A stretch of DNA of 64,000 nucleotides from Phycisphaerae bacterium (GTDB lineage: Bacteria > Planctomycetota > Phycisphaerae > UBA1845): NCBI GenBank assembly GCA_029260115.1, contig JAJDDW010000026.1:45947-109946 (forward strand), in the 5' to 3' direction. Below are positions 24,189-34,700 of the stretch, one piece after another. A program made the translations under genes and the position numbers. Position 1 is the first letter of the stretch. The number at the start of each line of letters is the position of its first letter. The notes beneath the pieces were generated by a model. That model made no database searches. It was not told where the DNA came from and was given only the letters and a program-made list of their open reading frames with translations.

Positions 24189-27100
24189 CTATGTTTGGTT
24201 GACTCTTGCACGAATCGTGCTCTGTGCGTCCCACGGGTCGGTGATTTCGATGAACGCCCAGCGTCCCCAGGTGCCAGCGTTATTCACAGCCGGAACCCAG
24301 AGCGTGCGGGCGGTCGTAACTTTGGCGTGCTTGAGTTTCCCCTGTTTGCCATCCTTCTGTCCACTGACCTCCACGATCAGATTCAGCAGGTCGTCCTTGC
24401 CGTGGCCGTCGTCGATGTGCACGATGAAATCGGGCATGTAGTTCTTATGGTCGCCGCCGGCTGTGTAGGGAATCAGAAAGTGCAGATTGTGGTTCTTCAC
24501 GTAGCAAATAACCTCGTCCATATCCTCAAGCGCCTCGGCCATCTTTTGTTCCCAAGAATCTGTGTCGGCGACGACGTGCGAGAGATGGCATTTCTTGGGG
24601 TCGGTCCTGTAGACGGGTTTCGCCGTGTCAAAGTCCACGAACCGGGTCGATCCAATCGTGTCGTACGGCTTGGGAATCGGTAGCAGCCGTTTGGCTTCGG
24701 GATCACCGTCTACGATGGCCTTGTAGATGTGGTCGGCAGCGTCGTGGGCGTTCTCGACGAGCAATAGCAATTGCGGAAAAGTGTTGTCCTTGAGGATCAA
24801 GCATTCATCGAGCCAGCGCCGCGTGATGGCCAGCAGGTCGGGGAAGAGCCACGGTTTGACGTTCAGATCATCGTCGCGGAAGTAATGTTCCAAGATGCGT
24901 TTCGCCACCATGAACGCCACTTCCTGCTTGCGATGCTTCTTGAGATCGTCGAGCGTGTGGATGCTCGACTCGCCGACGATCGGTGCGCTCTCTACTTTGG
25001 TTGGGATACTGGCGGTCGTGAGCGCGAGCTTGGAATCGTCGGTGAAGTTTGCAACAAGTCGCTCGGCTGGCAGTTCGTAACGGTAACCGTCGATGCGCGG
25101 GAAGCTGATCTCGCACTCGATTCGCTCCTCCAACGCGCGAACGCGCGTGGGCGTTGGACCGGGTTTAGGGTCAGATGATCCGGCCGAGGGAATGAATGAG
25201 AACGGTACGCCGTAAACCTCGGCGTACTCTACCGGGAATGCCTCGAACTCAACGGTCTTCCCGTTGATGTTGCGCTGTTGCGGTTCGGCACTGTAGCTCA
25301 TGCGACGCAGCCCACGACCAACAACTTGCTCGCAGAGGAGTTGTGTACCGAACGCGCGAATACCGAGGATGTGCGTCACGGTATTGGCGTCCCACCCCTC
25401 GGTGAGCATCGACACGGATACGACGCACCTGATGTTCTCTCCGAGCTTGTCCGGTTTGCCGACGGTGTTGAGAACCTCGCGCAGTAGGTCTTCATCCGTG
25501 AGTTTGTCGGGGTCTCGGTCCGGGAAGCGCCGTCGGTACTCGTGCTTGAACTCGTCTATCTCTCGCGCTGCAATCTGTTTGAAGTCCTTACTCATTGACT
25601 CGCCGGATTCCAACTGTTCGGAATCGACGAGGATGGTGTTCGGTCGATCAGAGAAGCGGTTCCCAGTCGCGCCCTGTTCGACATTGCTAAAGATTGGAAG
25701 CTTACCGGGAACGGCGACCGTGTTGCCGTCAGAAAGTTCTTTCTCCCATCCGGCGATGTGGTCGAAGACCATCTTCGAGACATTCGTGTTATTGCAGACG
25801 ACGATGAACACCGGCGGCGTCAGGCCATTCTCCTGCGCGTCGTCGTTGTCGAGCCATCGCTGATACGAATTGGCATAGTTGGCATAGAGGCTTTGAAGAG
25901 CGCCTTCGAGAACGACGGGCAAGTTCGGTTCGCCGGAAATGGCCTGCGTCTTTCGACCCTTCTTGGGCAGGTCATCTCGGATTCGAAGCCAGAGATCGCG
26001 GTACGTGGGCTGCTCGCCGTCCATCGTGTTGTCGGCGACCGGAACGCGCGGCACCTTTACGATGCCGCTCTCGATAGCGTCGATCAGTGAGAAATCTGAC
26101 ACGACCCACGGAAACAGGTGGCCCTCACCGTAACCGGAACCACGCAAGAAAAATGGCGTCGCCGATAGGTCTTGGACTGTCTTGATTCCGATCTTGCGCT
26201 GGATGGCTTCGAGGCCGCTGATCCAAATTCGGGCGTCTTTGTTGCGCGTCTCCACCTCCTTGCGCTCATCACCAATGAGTTTCTCATCCTCGTCGCCAAC
26301 CCGACGTCGGTAGCAGTGGTGAGCTTCGTCGTTGATGACGATGATGTTCTTTTTCGTGCCAAGTCCACGGCAGACGCGGCGGACCATCTCTCCCTCGGTC
26401 TCCGTGAACGCAGACGCTTCACCATGGTCATTGTTGTTGAGGATTTCCTTGGTGAGCTTGCCAGCCTTGACCTTCTCACGCCGTTTGAAGGCGTGGAAAT
26501 TGGTGATGACGATTTTGGCCTGGCCAATCTGCCCCATGAGATCAGAGGGAACAACTTCCATCGCTCGGTAGTAGTTGCCAGGGTCGCTCGGTAGCAGCAC
26601 GCGAAGTCGATCGCGGATCGTGATGCCCGGCGTGACTATGAGGAAGGTGTCGGTAAATCGCGTGTCCCTTGGGTTGGCGATCTTGTTGAGCGTGTGCCAC
26701 GCAATGAACATGGCCATCACAAGCGTCTTGCCGCTGCCGGTCGCCATCTTGGATGCGAGGCGAAGCAAGCCTGGGTTCGCGTCTTCGTTGAAACGCCGGA
26801 GGTCGTTCTCAATCCATGTGTGGCCATACTTCTTCGCGACCTCGGTGATGTAGATGATGGTTTCGAGAGCCTCGACCTGGCAGAAGAACAGCCGACGCGC
26901 GCGGTCGTCGCGCCTCCAATAGTCGAGAAGGCGAGCTGAAGGACGGGTCAGGTCATCGGTGTAGCGGCCTTCGCGCCAAGTCCTGACGCACTGGCGGATG
27001 GCGTTGACGGTGACATTCTCTTCGATCCGGTCCTCGGTCCAGCCGTCGAAAGTCTGTTGCTGGCTCTTGCCCTTCTTGCGCGCCTTGGGAATCGGAATGA

Positions 27101-27227
27101 AGTAGCAACTAATTCGCCGCTCGTCAGCGATCTGATCCGTAATCCCCTCGTCATCGAACCGGAAGTGGCGGCAGGGCTCTACAAATGGGGAATTGAGAAT
27201 AGGATTTTCAATGACTACCTGACTCAT
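24189..27227 (-). CDS. Type III-like restriction subunit: SF2 helicase plus C-terminal nuclease (Res)
   Basis: 1012 residues. The SF2 helicase core has Walker A MATGSGKTLVMAM (~166), a DEAH-type box (INDEAHHCY, ~300), a TATPF-like motif III (LSATPFFLRG), and motif VI QVVGRGLRR. The C-terminal nuclease has PDFIVHID (~932) and IVEVSGQK (~952), i.e. PD-x20-(E)xK spacing. This matches the ~1000-residue Res family paired with long beta-class Mods. ATG 27227 is chosen over 27257 because GGAGTCAGG lies directly before it. It is the first gene of the defence operon, so its promoter should lie at 27228-27300. Confidence 0.92.
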   Translation of the reverse strand: MSQVVIENPILNSPFVEPCRHFRFDDEGITDQIADERRISCYFIPIPKARKKGKSQQQTFDGWTEDRIEENVTVNAIRQCVRTWREGRYTDDLTRPSARLLDYWRRDDRARRLFFCQVEALETIIYITEVAKKYGHTWIENDLRRFNEDANPGLLRLASKMATGSGKTLVMAMFIAWHTLNKIANPRDTRFTDTFLIVTPGITIRDRLRVLLPSDPGNYYRAMEVVPSDLMGQIGQAKIVITNFHAFKRREKVKAGKLTKEILNNNDHGEASAFTETEGEMVRRVCRGLGTKKNIIVINDEAHHCYRRRVGDEDEKLIGDERKEVETRNKDARIWISGLEAIQRKIGIKTVQDLSATPFFLRGSGYGEGHLFPWVVSDFSLIDAIESGIVKVPRVPVADNTMDGEQPTYRDLWLRIRDDLPKKGRKTQAISGEPNLPVVLEGALQSLYANYANSYQRWLDNDDAQENGLTPPVFIVVCNNTNVSKMVFDHIAGWEKELSDGNTVAVPGKLPIFSNVEQGATGNRFSDRPNTILVDSEQLESGESMSKDFKQIAAREIDEFKHEYRRRFPDRDPDKLTDEDLLREVLNTVGKPDKLGENIRCVVSVSMLTEGWDANTVTHILGIRAFGTQLLCEQVVGRGLRRMSYSAEPQQRNINGKTVEFEAFPVEYAEVYGVPFSFIPSAGSSDPKPGPTPTRVRALEERIECEISFPRIDGYRYELPAERLVANFTDDSKLALTTASIPTKVESAPIVGESSIHTLDDLKKHRKQEVAFMVAKRILEHYFRDDDLNVKPWLFPDLLAITRRWLDECLILKDNTFPQLLLLVENAHDAADHIYKAIVDGDPEAKRLLPIPKPYDTIGSTRFVDFDTAKPVYRTDPKKCHLSHVVADTDSWEQKMAEALEDMDEVICYVKNHNLHFLIPYTAGGDHKNYMPDFIVHIDDGHGKDDLLNLIVEVSGQKDGKQGKLKHAKVTTARTLWVPAVNNAGTWGRWAFIEITDPWDAQSTIRARVNQT

Positions 27228-27525
27228 CCTGACTCCAACCGTCCGTACTCGATACAATTGCGGAAGTGTGGCGACTCAAACCGGTAAAATCGCCCTGAAG
27301 TGTAGATTGTGCGGTATAACTGCCCGCGCGACAAGATCTACGGTCGGTTGCGCTGCTAAAGACGGCTGCTGGGGACGTGGGATCACTTCGGGTGAGGCTT
27401 ATTTGCGGATTTTGGGTAAGGAACGGACGTGAGACGCGCATGGTAGAACGGATCTTAAGGTCGGTAGGAGGCGCGACGATAGTGATGGAGCTAATCCGGC
27501 GCCACGAGCCAACGCTCGGACATCT

Positions 27526-27840
27526 TCAGTCGCTCACTACTTCTGTGATGATCGCGTCGAAGTTGTCGGGAAGCACGGACTCAAGCTGGTCGGTGAGATG
27601 GAACCAGTCTACGTCGATGCCGAATTGATAGAGACCCCTCGCAGCTTGGCGCGCCGCGGTCCCGGCTGCGTCGATCGCGAAGGCTTCGGCCCGCGAGAAC
27701 ATATATAGCATGTGGGCGCACCGTTCGAGCAGGGACAGGACCAGCAGCGAGCAGCCGGGGCGTTCCGTCACATCGATCAAGAGTGATGTCTCGTACACAC
27801 AGATGTCGCGATCAGACGTGGACGGCAAGGTGTCAAACAC
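27526..27840 (-). CDS. Hypothetical protein upstream of the defence operon
   Basis: 104 residues, mostly helical (LLVLSLLERCAHMLYMFSRAEAFAIDAAGTAARQAA in parts), with no motif I know. It ends 299 bases before the Res start and points in the same direction. It starts 61 bases from the divergent K+-channel-like gene. It could be a regulator or part of a small module with the channel. Codon use is reasonable but support is only moderate. Confidence 0.5.
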   Translation of the reverse strand: MFDTLPSTSDRDICVYETSLLIDVTERPGCSLLVLSLLERCAHMLYMFSRAEAFAIDAAGTAARQAARGLYQFGIDVDWFHLTDQLESVLPDNFDAIITEVVSD

Positions 27841-27901
27841 AATGTCGAGACGTTATGATGCTAGACCTGGATTGGGCTTTGTGCGTTTGGAGTAATCAAA
27901 G

Positions 27902-28663
27902 ATGGCAATAGCGGTCGCCCCCGAAGGGTTCTTGGTTGGGCTCATCTCGTGGGTCTTAGAATTCTGGTCGAATTGGATAGGGTTCTGGTCCTGGTCTCCA
28001 TTGAGGCCGCAGTGTGACGCGCATGCTAGGCGAGCCCTAGTTTTTCGCGACATCACGATCGTGGTCGCGGTGGGCTTGGCCTCCGCGGCGTTCGGGATTT
28101 GGCCGCATGGGGACTGCCGATGGTTGCGGGCTCTTCTTGGCGGGCTGGCTATTTTTCGGATAATCGATCTGTCATTAACGCTGTTTCGTCTCGGCATATT
28201 TGGATCCATACGAGCCGATGTTCCCCTTCAAAAACTTCCGTTATCTCGAGTTCAGCGTGCGCTGCTTGCGACATTATTGAATTATGTTGAGTTGCTCATT
28301 TGGTTCGCGCTTCTGGGCCTTTGGCTTGGCGAATTGAGCCCGAATCAGTTCACAAACGCTGTTCATTGTCGTACTCAAGCGTTCTTTGTGAGCATGTCGT
28401 CGATGACGACTGTAGGGTATGGTGAGTACGCACCGATACGACCGTTGGCCCTATTTGTCGCGACGTGGCAGGCGCTATTAGGCTTGTTCATGCTGGTCGT
28501 CATAGTTGGCCTCCTCGTAGGTCTTGCCGGAAACGACGACGCGCGGCTGGTGGCACCCGCAGCAGAAACCTTGCCCGTCGGGCATCGTCGAACACTATAC
28601 TACTTCATTCCTTGGTTCGTCCTGTCCGCTACAGTTCTTTTTGTATATCTGGTATTGTTGTAG
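27902..28663 (+). CDS. Two-pore-type potassium channel-like membrane protein
   Basis: 253 residues with about five or six membrane segments. The pore loop SMSSMTTVGYGEY (around residue 165) contains the K+ selectivity filter TVGYG. It is followed by a pore-lining helix (LFMLVVIVGLLVGL) and one more hydrophobic segment at the C-terminus (WFVLSATVLFVYLVLL). An N-terminal voltage-sensor-like part has several arginines but no clear S4 repeat. It stands alone on the plus strand, divergent from the defence genes. A stress or death channel linked to defence is possible, but an ordinary K+ channel is the safer reading. Confidence 0.82.
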   Translation: MAIAVAPEGFLVGLISWVLEFWSNWIGFWSWSPLRPQCDAHARRALVFRDITIVVAVGLASAAFGIWPHGDCRWLRALLGGLAIFRIIDLSLTLFRLGIFGSIRADVPLQKLPLSRVQRALLATLLNYVELLIWFALLGLWLGELSPNQFTNAVHCRTQAFFVSMSSMTTVGYGEYAPIRPLALFVATWQALLGLFMLVVIVGLLVGLAGNDDARLVAPAAETLPVGHRRTLYYFIPWFVLSATVLFVYLVLL

Positions 28664-28754
28664 GATGCCATGGAGGCGGCAAAGCCGACACTAGTCCAAC
28701 GGATCCCACCGCTCTCCGTAAAGGCAGTAGCAGTTGCGTCTGTCTTGCATGTGT

Positions 28755-29075
28755 CTCCCCCTCCGGGACGCGTTCGGCTTTGGCTTCTCGCTGGTCGTCA
28801 CGCAGCTTCGGTAGCCAACCGTCGCTCCACGCCTTCGTGCGTTTGGACTCCCAGATAATCGTACCGCACGAGTTTCCGTTCGCGTCGCGGACATGCTGCG
28901 ACACATCCCCGCCATGCACGCCCTTGGGGACAGGCTCGATAGTGTCGGTCGGGAACCGCGTCGCCAGCAACGCCTCAAGTTCATGCTGCAGCACCTTACC
29001 CTGAGTCTGCTGTGAACCCTGTTCGGCCTTGCGTTACAGATCGTCGATCTGCTTCCGCATGGCAGTAATGCGAAG
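28755..29075 (-). pseudogene. Remnant of a DUF2130-family gene
   Basis: The minus strand encodes a fragment with the wording CGTIIWESKRTKAWSDGWL and KLRDDQREAKAE, which is characteristic of DUF2130 proteins. The preceding linker (RITAMRKQIDDL, a stop, then RKAEQGSQQTQGK) is in the same frame but interrupted by TAA at 29034-29036. After ~28760 the family wording is lost. Upstream, an IS end (29210-29226) abuts it. The gene is therefore broken at both ends. Confidence 0.7.
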
Positions 29076-29126
29076 ATCATATCGTTTATGAGTTCGAGCT
29101 TGATTTTTTATGCAATTAATGGAGGT

Positions 29127-29175
29127 AAAGACGAGAACTCGCACATAAAATTCCACAATGTTGGTGCGAATAGCA
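29127..29175 (-). repeat. Diverged, inverted copy of a ~48-bp dispersed repeat
   Basis: Read on the minus strand, this contains CACCAACATTGTGGAATTTTATGTGCGAGTTCTCGTC (in parts), similar to the copies at 38162-38210 and 48540-48588. The best-kept part is GCGAGTTCTCG. It sits in the debris between the DUF2130 remnant and an IS end. Confidence 0.5.
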
Positions 29176-29209
29176 GTGCTGAACACGTTAGCCTTCATTG
29201 GACACACTG

Positions 29210-29226
29210 AGTTTTTGGACACTACG
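29210..29226. repeat. Solo IS end
   Basis: AGTTTTTGGACACTACG is identical over 17 bp to the right end of the intact IS at 54560-54576. No transposase sequence is attached, so it is a scar of deletion or one-ended movement. The stretch 29227-29368 holds nothing I can identify. Confidence 0.6.
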
Positions 29227-29368
29227 AGTTGATGCGAGGCCGATCTAGTGTTGCGTGCAGACTGGACACCCTTCTCTTTGGGACACGAACAACGAATTGT
29301 CTCGTTCAGGCATTTGAGTTTTATGGAACTACGACATGACGGTACACACTACCACAATGCATCACCCG

Positions 29369-31708
29369 TCAGTTGTTGAGATTTATCACAAACTCAGAGT
29401 AGTCGTTCAGGTCCACATCGAGGTCGGCGTCTAGGTCGAAACAACTGCAATCGAACAAGATCGGCTCAGTTGGCCCGTCCATACATGCGTCAAATCCTTC
29501 GAAATCGGACAGGTCCACTTTGCCATCGCCGTCGCAATCGCCTGGGAGTGTGATGGGGAAGACATACGCCGCGCCGGACTGGCTGGCGCTGTTGTCGTCC
29601 TGGTTTCCATCGACGCCGGTGGCGTTGCTGTCCTCGAAAAATGCCCCAGCCACGACCGTGTCGCCGGACGCGGCCACCGAATAACCAAATAAGTCAAATT
29701 CATCGGTGTTGGAAGCCTTGAGGTAGGACTGTTGGCTCCAGGCACCGCCGCCCTTGATGAAAACATACACCGCGCCGGAACCGGCGGCGCTGTTGTCGCC
29801 TTCATCTCCGTCGATGCCTGTGGCGCTGCTGCTCTCGCCCGTTGCCCCAACCACCACCGTTTCGCCGCACACAGCCACCGATCTGCCAAAACCGTCAGCC
29901 GCACCAGTGTTGGACGCCTTAAGGTAGGCCTGTTGGCTCCAGGTACCGCCGCCCCTGACGAAGATGTACGCGGCGCCGGAATTGTTGGCGCTGTTGTCAG
30001 CCTCGTTCCCGTTAACACCCACAGCGTTGCTGTCCTCTTGAAGCGCCCCGATCACCACTGTGTCGCCGCACACGGCCACCGATGCGCCAAAGAAGTCGCG
30101 AGCAGCGGTGTTCGACGCCTTGAGGTAGGCCTGCTGGCTCCAGGCGTTGCCGTTGCGGACGAAAACGTACGCCGCGCCGGAATTGTTGAGGCTATTGTCA
30201 GCCCCGTTCCCGTTGATGCCCACGGCATTACTGTTCTCCTCATTCGCCCCAACCACTACCGTGTCGCCAGACACAGCTACCGAGGTGCCAAACACGTCGG
30301 TTGAATTGGGATTGGACGCCTTGAGGTAGGCCTGCTGGCTCCAGGTGCCGACGTCATTGCGGACGAAGACGTACGCCGCGCCTGACCTGTTCCCGAAGTT
30401 GTCGTTGGTCTGGTGCCCGTTAACACCCGCGGAGTCGCTGTCCTCGCCATTCGCTCCGACCACCACCGTGTCGCCAGACACGGACACTGAGATGCCAAAC
30501 TGGTCATCTCCATCCGTGTTGGACGCCTTCAGGTAGGCTTGCTGGCTCCAGACGCCGCCGCTGCGGGCAAAGACGTACGCCGCGCCGGATTGGTTGGCGC
30601 TGTTGTCAGCCTCGTTCCCGTCTACGCCGGTGGCGTTGCTGTCCTCGAAATTTGCCCCGACCACCACCGTGTCGCCGGACACATCCACCGAGAAACCAAA
30701 TGTGTCAATAGCACCAGTGTTGGACGCCTTGAGGTAGGCCTGCTGGTGCCATACACCGCCGCTGCGGACGAAGACGTACGCCGCGCCAGAACCGCCAGCG
30801 CTAACGTCGGCCTCGTTCCCGTTGACGCCCGTGGCGTTGCTACTCTCGCGGGCCGCACCTACCACCACCGTGTCGCCGGAAACGGACACCGATCTGCCAA
30901 AATCCTGACTTCCATCGGTGTTGGAAGCCTTGAGGTAGCCCTGTTGGGCAATGGGGTCGATGGTCAACGGGTAGCGCGCACCGCGTTCGTCCACGGAAAG
31001 CCGCAGACCCACAGTATCCACATCAATCCGCGCAGTCAGCACCCGGTTATCCGCGTCCCAAACTTTTAGCCCGGTGTAGTTGATGACAGTGCGGCCTTGT
31101 TCATTCACAAAGTTCACTCCTCGGCCATTTGCATGTGCCTGGGCTCGCAAACCGCCGCGAACGGTCAGCCGCAATTCCAGCCGATCGCCTTCACCCGGCG
31201 GACGACTAACCAGCGTGAATCCGTGCTCCAATCCACTACGACCGTTGATAAACCACTCCCGCAGCCCTGCGTGCCATTCGTAAGTCACCCGATTGTAATG
31301 CGCGGTTATTTGTGTTTGGCCGCTAACGGCGCGTTCGTGACCGGGGAAGCCGTAGCTTTGCAATTCTAATCCCCACCGCCAACCCGCTGCGTTTGGTTCG
31401 ACGCTGAAGCCACGCCCGTCGAAATGGGTCAGCCATTGTTGGCCGGGGTTGCGAGCGCGGAACTCGCCATCCACAGCTGCCGCATTGTGGCGATTTCGCT
31501 CGTACACCTGGCGGATGGTCTGCCAGTCCGAACCCGTCAATCCTTCGGGGACTGCGTCTTCGATCTGACCACCAGTGCAATCGATGACCTCAGTAATGAT
31601 CTGTGCTGAAGATAGCGAGGGTAAACACAGTAGAAAGCCAAGAGAGGCAAGAAACCATGTTGAGTGGCTCGCGATGGAATAGCTTGTGATCGAACCCCGA
31701 TTAGTCAT
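29369..31708 (-). CDS. Secreted FG-GAP repeat protein with C-terminal dockerin-like repeats
   Basis: 779 residues. A signal peptide occupies the first ~36 (hydrophobic WFLASLGFLLCLPSL, then SSAQ). Residues ~50-260 form a novel N-terminal beta region. Seven FG-GAP/integrin-like blades follow (~265-690), each with QQAYLKASNT, FG.SV.VSGDTVVVGA and SGAAYVF. The end (GDCDGDGKVDLSDFE ... DLDADLDVDLNDYSEF) is a pair of calcium-binding dockerin type I-like loops. Such proteins form beta-propellers on the planctomycete surface; the dockerin probably serves for cell attachment or sorting. GAGGAAGAGG precedes the ATG. It is followed by the giant protein gene with an 85-nt gap on the same strand. Confidence 0.88.
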   Translation of the reverse strand: MTNRGSITSYSIASHSTWFLASLGFLLCLPSLSSAQIITEVIDCTGGQIEDAVPEGLTGSDWQTIRQVYERNRHNAAAVDGEFRARNPGQQWLTHFDGRGFSVEPNAAGWRWGLELQSYGFPGHERAVSGQTQITAHYNRVTYEWHAGLREWFINGRSGLEHGFTLVSRPPGEGDRLELRLTVRGGLRAQAHANGRGVNFVNEQGRTVINYTGLKVWDADNRVLTARIDVDTVGLRLSVDERGARYPLTIDPIAQQGYLKASNTDGSQDFGRSVSVSGDTVVVGAARESSNATGVNGNEADVSAGGSGAAYVFVRSGGVWHQQAYLKASNTGAIDTFGFSVDVSGDTVVVGANFEDSNATGVDGNEADNSANQSGAAYVFARSGGVWSQQAYLKASNTDGDDQFGISVSVSGDTVVVGANGEDSDSAGVNGHQTNDNFGNRSGAAYVFVRNDVGTWSQQAYLKASNPNSTDVFGTSVAVSGDTVVVGANEENSNAVGINGNGADNSLNNSGAAYVFVRNGNAWSQQAYLKASNTAARDFFGASVAVCGDTVVIGALQEDSNAVGVNGNEADNSANNSGAAYIFVRGGGTWSQQAYLKASNTGAADGFGRSVAVCGETVVVGATGESSSATGIDGDEGDNSAAGSGAVYVFIKGGGAWSQQSYLKASNTDEFDLFGYSVAASGDTVVAGAFFEDSNATGVDGNQDDNSASQSGAAYVFPITLPGDCDGDGKVDLSDFEGFDACMDGPTEPILFDCSCFDLDADLDVDLNDYSEFVINLNN

Positions 31709-31793
31709 ACGCTGCCTCTTCCTCTCTATTTAGCTCGTAAGTGTTCCGAGTTACGATACTCAGTCCTCACTGTAGCAAACTGGCTGGCTAGCA

Positions 31794-34700
31794 TCATGGC
31801 GAAAAGACGTTGCCGAATTCCGCAAAGTCCTGCAAGTCGATATCCAAGTCGGCGTCGCAGTCGAACGTCGCGCATTCGGCGGCGTACGGTCCATTCCCCG
31901 GCCCTGTCATGCAGGCATTCCAGTACGCAAAGTCATTCAGATCTATAGTCTGATCGCATGCAAAGTCGCCGGAGAATTCGTAGGCGCCCATTTCGATTCG
32001 ATCACAAAGTACGCGGTCGTGACCGTCGAGATCGATTTCGCCAGAGCTAGCCACATACGCTGGGTCGCCGGAATCGATGCAAGGCGATCCAACCCGCAAA
32101 CGCAGGTCGTCGTCTTCAGTTCCGACAATGTTGTCCGATCCGTCGGCGTCCATGAACTGTGGATCGATGTTGATGTTTCCAACCCCGCCAACACCAGTCC
32201 AACCACCCTGAACATCACTGAAACTGACCGTTGGAAGATTTGGGCCAAGCGTGTCGTCATTGTTGATCTGTCCCGATTCATCCGTCCCACCGAGGTCCAA
32301 ATTCATCCAGAAGATACAGTTCGTTACGGCCGGTTCGCAAGAATCAAGGTTGTGCATCCCACCACCATCAGATAGGGCTGTATTGCCACTGAACGTCGAG
32401 CCTGTCACATTAGGGCTACATAGACGGTTCATCATCCCGCCACCGTTCGATAGGGCTGCATTTCCGGAAAATATGCAGGTAGTCACCGTCGGGCTGCCCA
32501 AGAAGCTGTACATCCCGCCACCGAATTCGGCTTCGTTCCCATTGAACTTACAGTTTGTCACTTTCGGGCTACTGTTGTTGTTGAAAATCCCGCCACCGAA
32601 CTGCTCGGCGGTATTCCCGCTGAATTTGCAATTCGCCACTATCGGGTCGCTGGTAGCAGAGTTGTTCATTCCGCCGCCGGTTTCTGCCAAATTCCCGTCG
32701 AATGTGCAGTCGGTCACCGTGGGGCTACTGCCATTGTTGAACATCCCGCCGCCGGAGAAGTTGACCGCGTTCCCGCTGAACGTGCAGTTGGTCACTGTGG
32801 GGTTACTGCCATTGTTGAATATCCCGCCGCCACGAGTGAATGCCACTCCGGACATGCTGGTATCTCCCGTGCCGCCGGTAATAGTGAACCCGTCCAGCAC
32901 GCTGCTGGCTGACTCGCCGTTGTCGCATCGAACAACTGGCTTACCGGTTCCGGGGTCAGGCGCAATCGTTGCATCAATGATGGTCACCTCAGCGCCGCCG
33001 CTACTGCGCAGGGTAATGCCCTTGCCGCTGAAATCTATGATCTCGTCGTATGTACCCGGCGCTACAATAATCCCATCGCCACTACTAGACACGTCGATCG
33101 CGCCTTGAATGGTCTGTACATCGGCAGGGACATTGATCACCGCGGTCGTCTCGACCAGAGGTGAATCTTCGACAATAACATCGATGCTGTGTTCGGCCAT
33201 GTTGCCGTCAGTATCCGTTCCCGTCACCGTTATCGTGTGGACGCCAACACTAAGTGAGGTGGTAGGAAGTTCTTCGCCTTGGCCGAGGGCGCCATCTACG
33301 CTCGAAGTCCAGGTGATGGCTGCTTCGTCTATTGAACTTTCGTCGAGGTCCGACACTGATGCTTGTAGCCATACCAATTCTCCGCGCCGAAACACCGTGC
33401 CGTCTTCGGGGAAGAAAATCTCTACTTGCGGTAGTTTGTGCGCGACGCTGAACGGGGTAGAGTCACCAAAACCGCTATTGACGCCGTCTGTGGCGAGGAC
33501 ACGTATGATGGCTGATCCATCTGCCCCAGGCAGCATGTCAAAGTCAATCCGAAGCTCTATTTCGGTTTCGGACAGCGACAGCGTGTTCCAAGTCAATCCG
33601 TTATCATTTGAATACTGTACCCAAACAGTATGCTCGGTTGAGTCTGGATCAACGATGGTCCAACCAACCGTTAGAGGTCCGCTCAGAGGCGCACCGCCCG
33701 GTGTGAAATCGACGGTTACTGTTGGTGGTGTACCATTGAGCATAATACTGCCAAGCTCAGTGTCGAAACTATCGAGGACAACGATTCTTCTTGCACCGAC
33801 TTGCACCGGTATCAATTCAGCAAAAAAAGGCAGATTGAGAACATCCACTTCACCTTCGTCGATTTCAGTGGAGGCGATCAGGGGCTCGAAAAATCGGGTG
33901 GACAATATGATGTCTCCCGCGTCGCGAACCTCAATTCGATGTGATCCTGCACCAGGGGTGTCTAAGTCCGTGGTATCGAACTCCAATAGTGGGCTGAACG
34001 TCGCCACACCATTATCCAATTCTCCAGCGACCAACCAAAACGAACCGGTGATTGACGAAGTGCCAAACCCCTGTCGCTCGAAACTGCTTCCAGGCAACGG
34101 CACGAGGCGGCTCTTTGCTAACTGATTGTAGGTGAAGGGTGAGATCCATTTGGGGCTGCAGTAACTCATAATATCAAACGCTGAACCATGGGCGATTGGG
34201 AGTTTTTTGGAGACGTCGAACCCGATTTCTTTCGTGGCGACAGGTCCCGTAGCGCTTGTGCACGCCACGGGATTGGACTGAATCGTGCTATCGCAGAATG
34301 GCCAATCCGTATCACTGTCAGAAGCAAGGGTTGAGCATATCGGATTCGTGTTCATCCCGCCGCGTCGGTTTGTATGTTGGCGTCCCAGCATATGACTCGT
34401 TTCATGAGCAACGGTCCGGGCCGCGGATGCAGGACCGCTTTGCATCCCAATCGCCGAGTCGCCGTCGATCAAGGCGGATCCTCCGGGAAAGTTAGGTAAG
34501 AATCTCATCATGCCGTAGAATAAATGTAATTCATCAGTCGCCGCCGGCGACACAAATTGGGGCGCCCGCGATACTAACGCAAGATTAAATTTCATCGTGT
34601 TAATCCATTTGCGCTTCTCATACAGATTGCCGACTTGACTGACATCTTTCCCGTCGCTGTCGAGGTCCAAGAGCGACAGGCGGGCTGCAGCAAAGTGGTG

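Noticed and set aside
33109..34125. A 338-codon plus-strand frame inside the giant secreted gene
   Set aside because: It is Ser/Thr/Pro-rich antisense to a repetitive coding region, has no family resemblance, and the opposite frame is clearly real.
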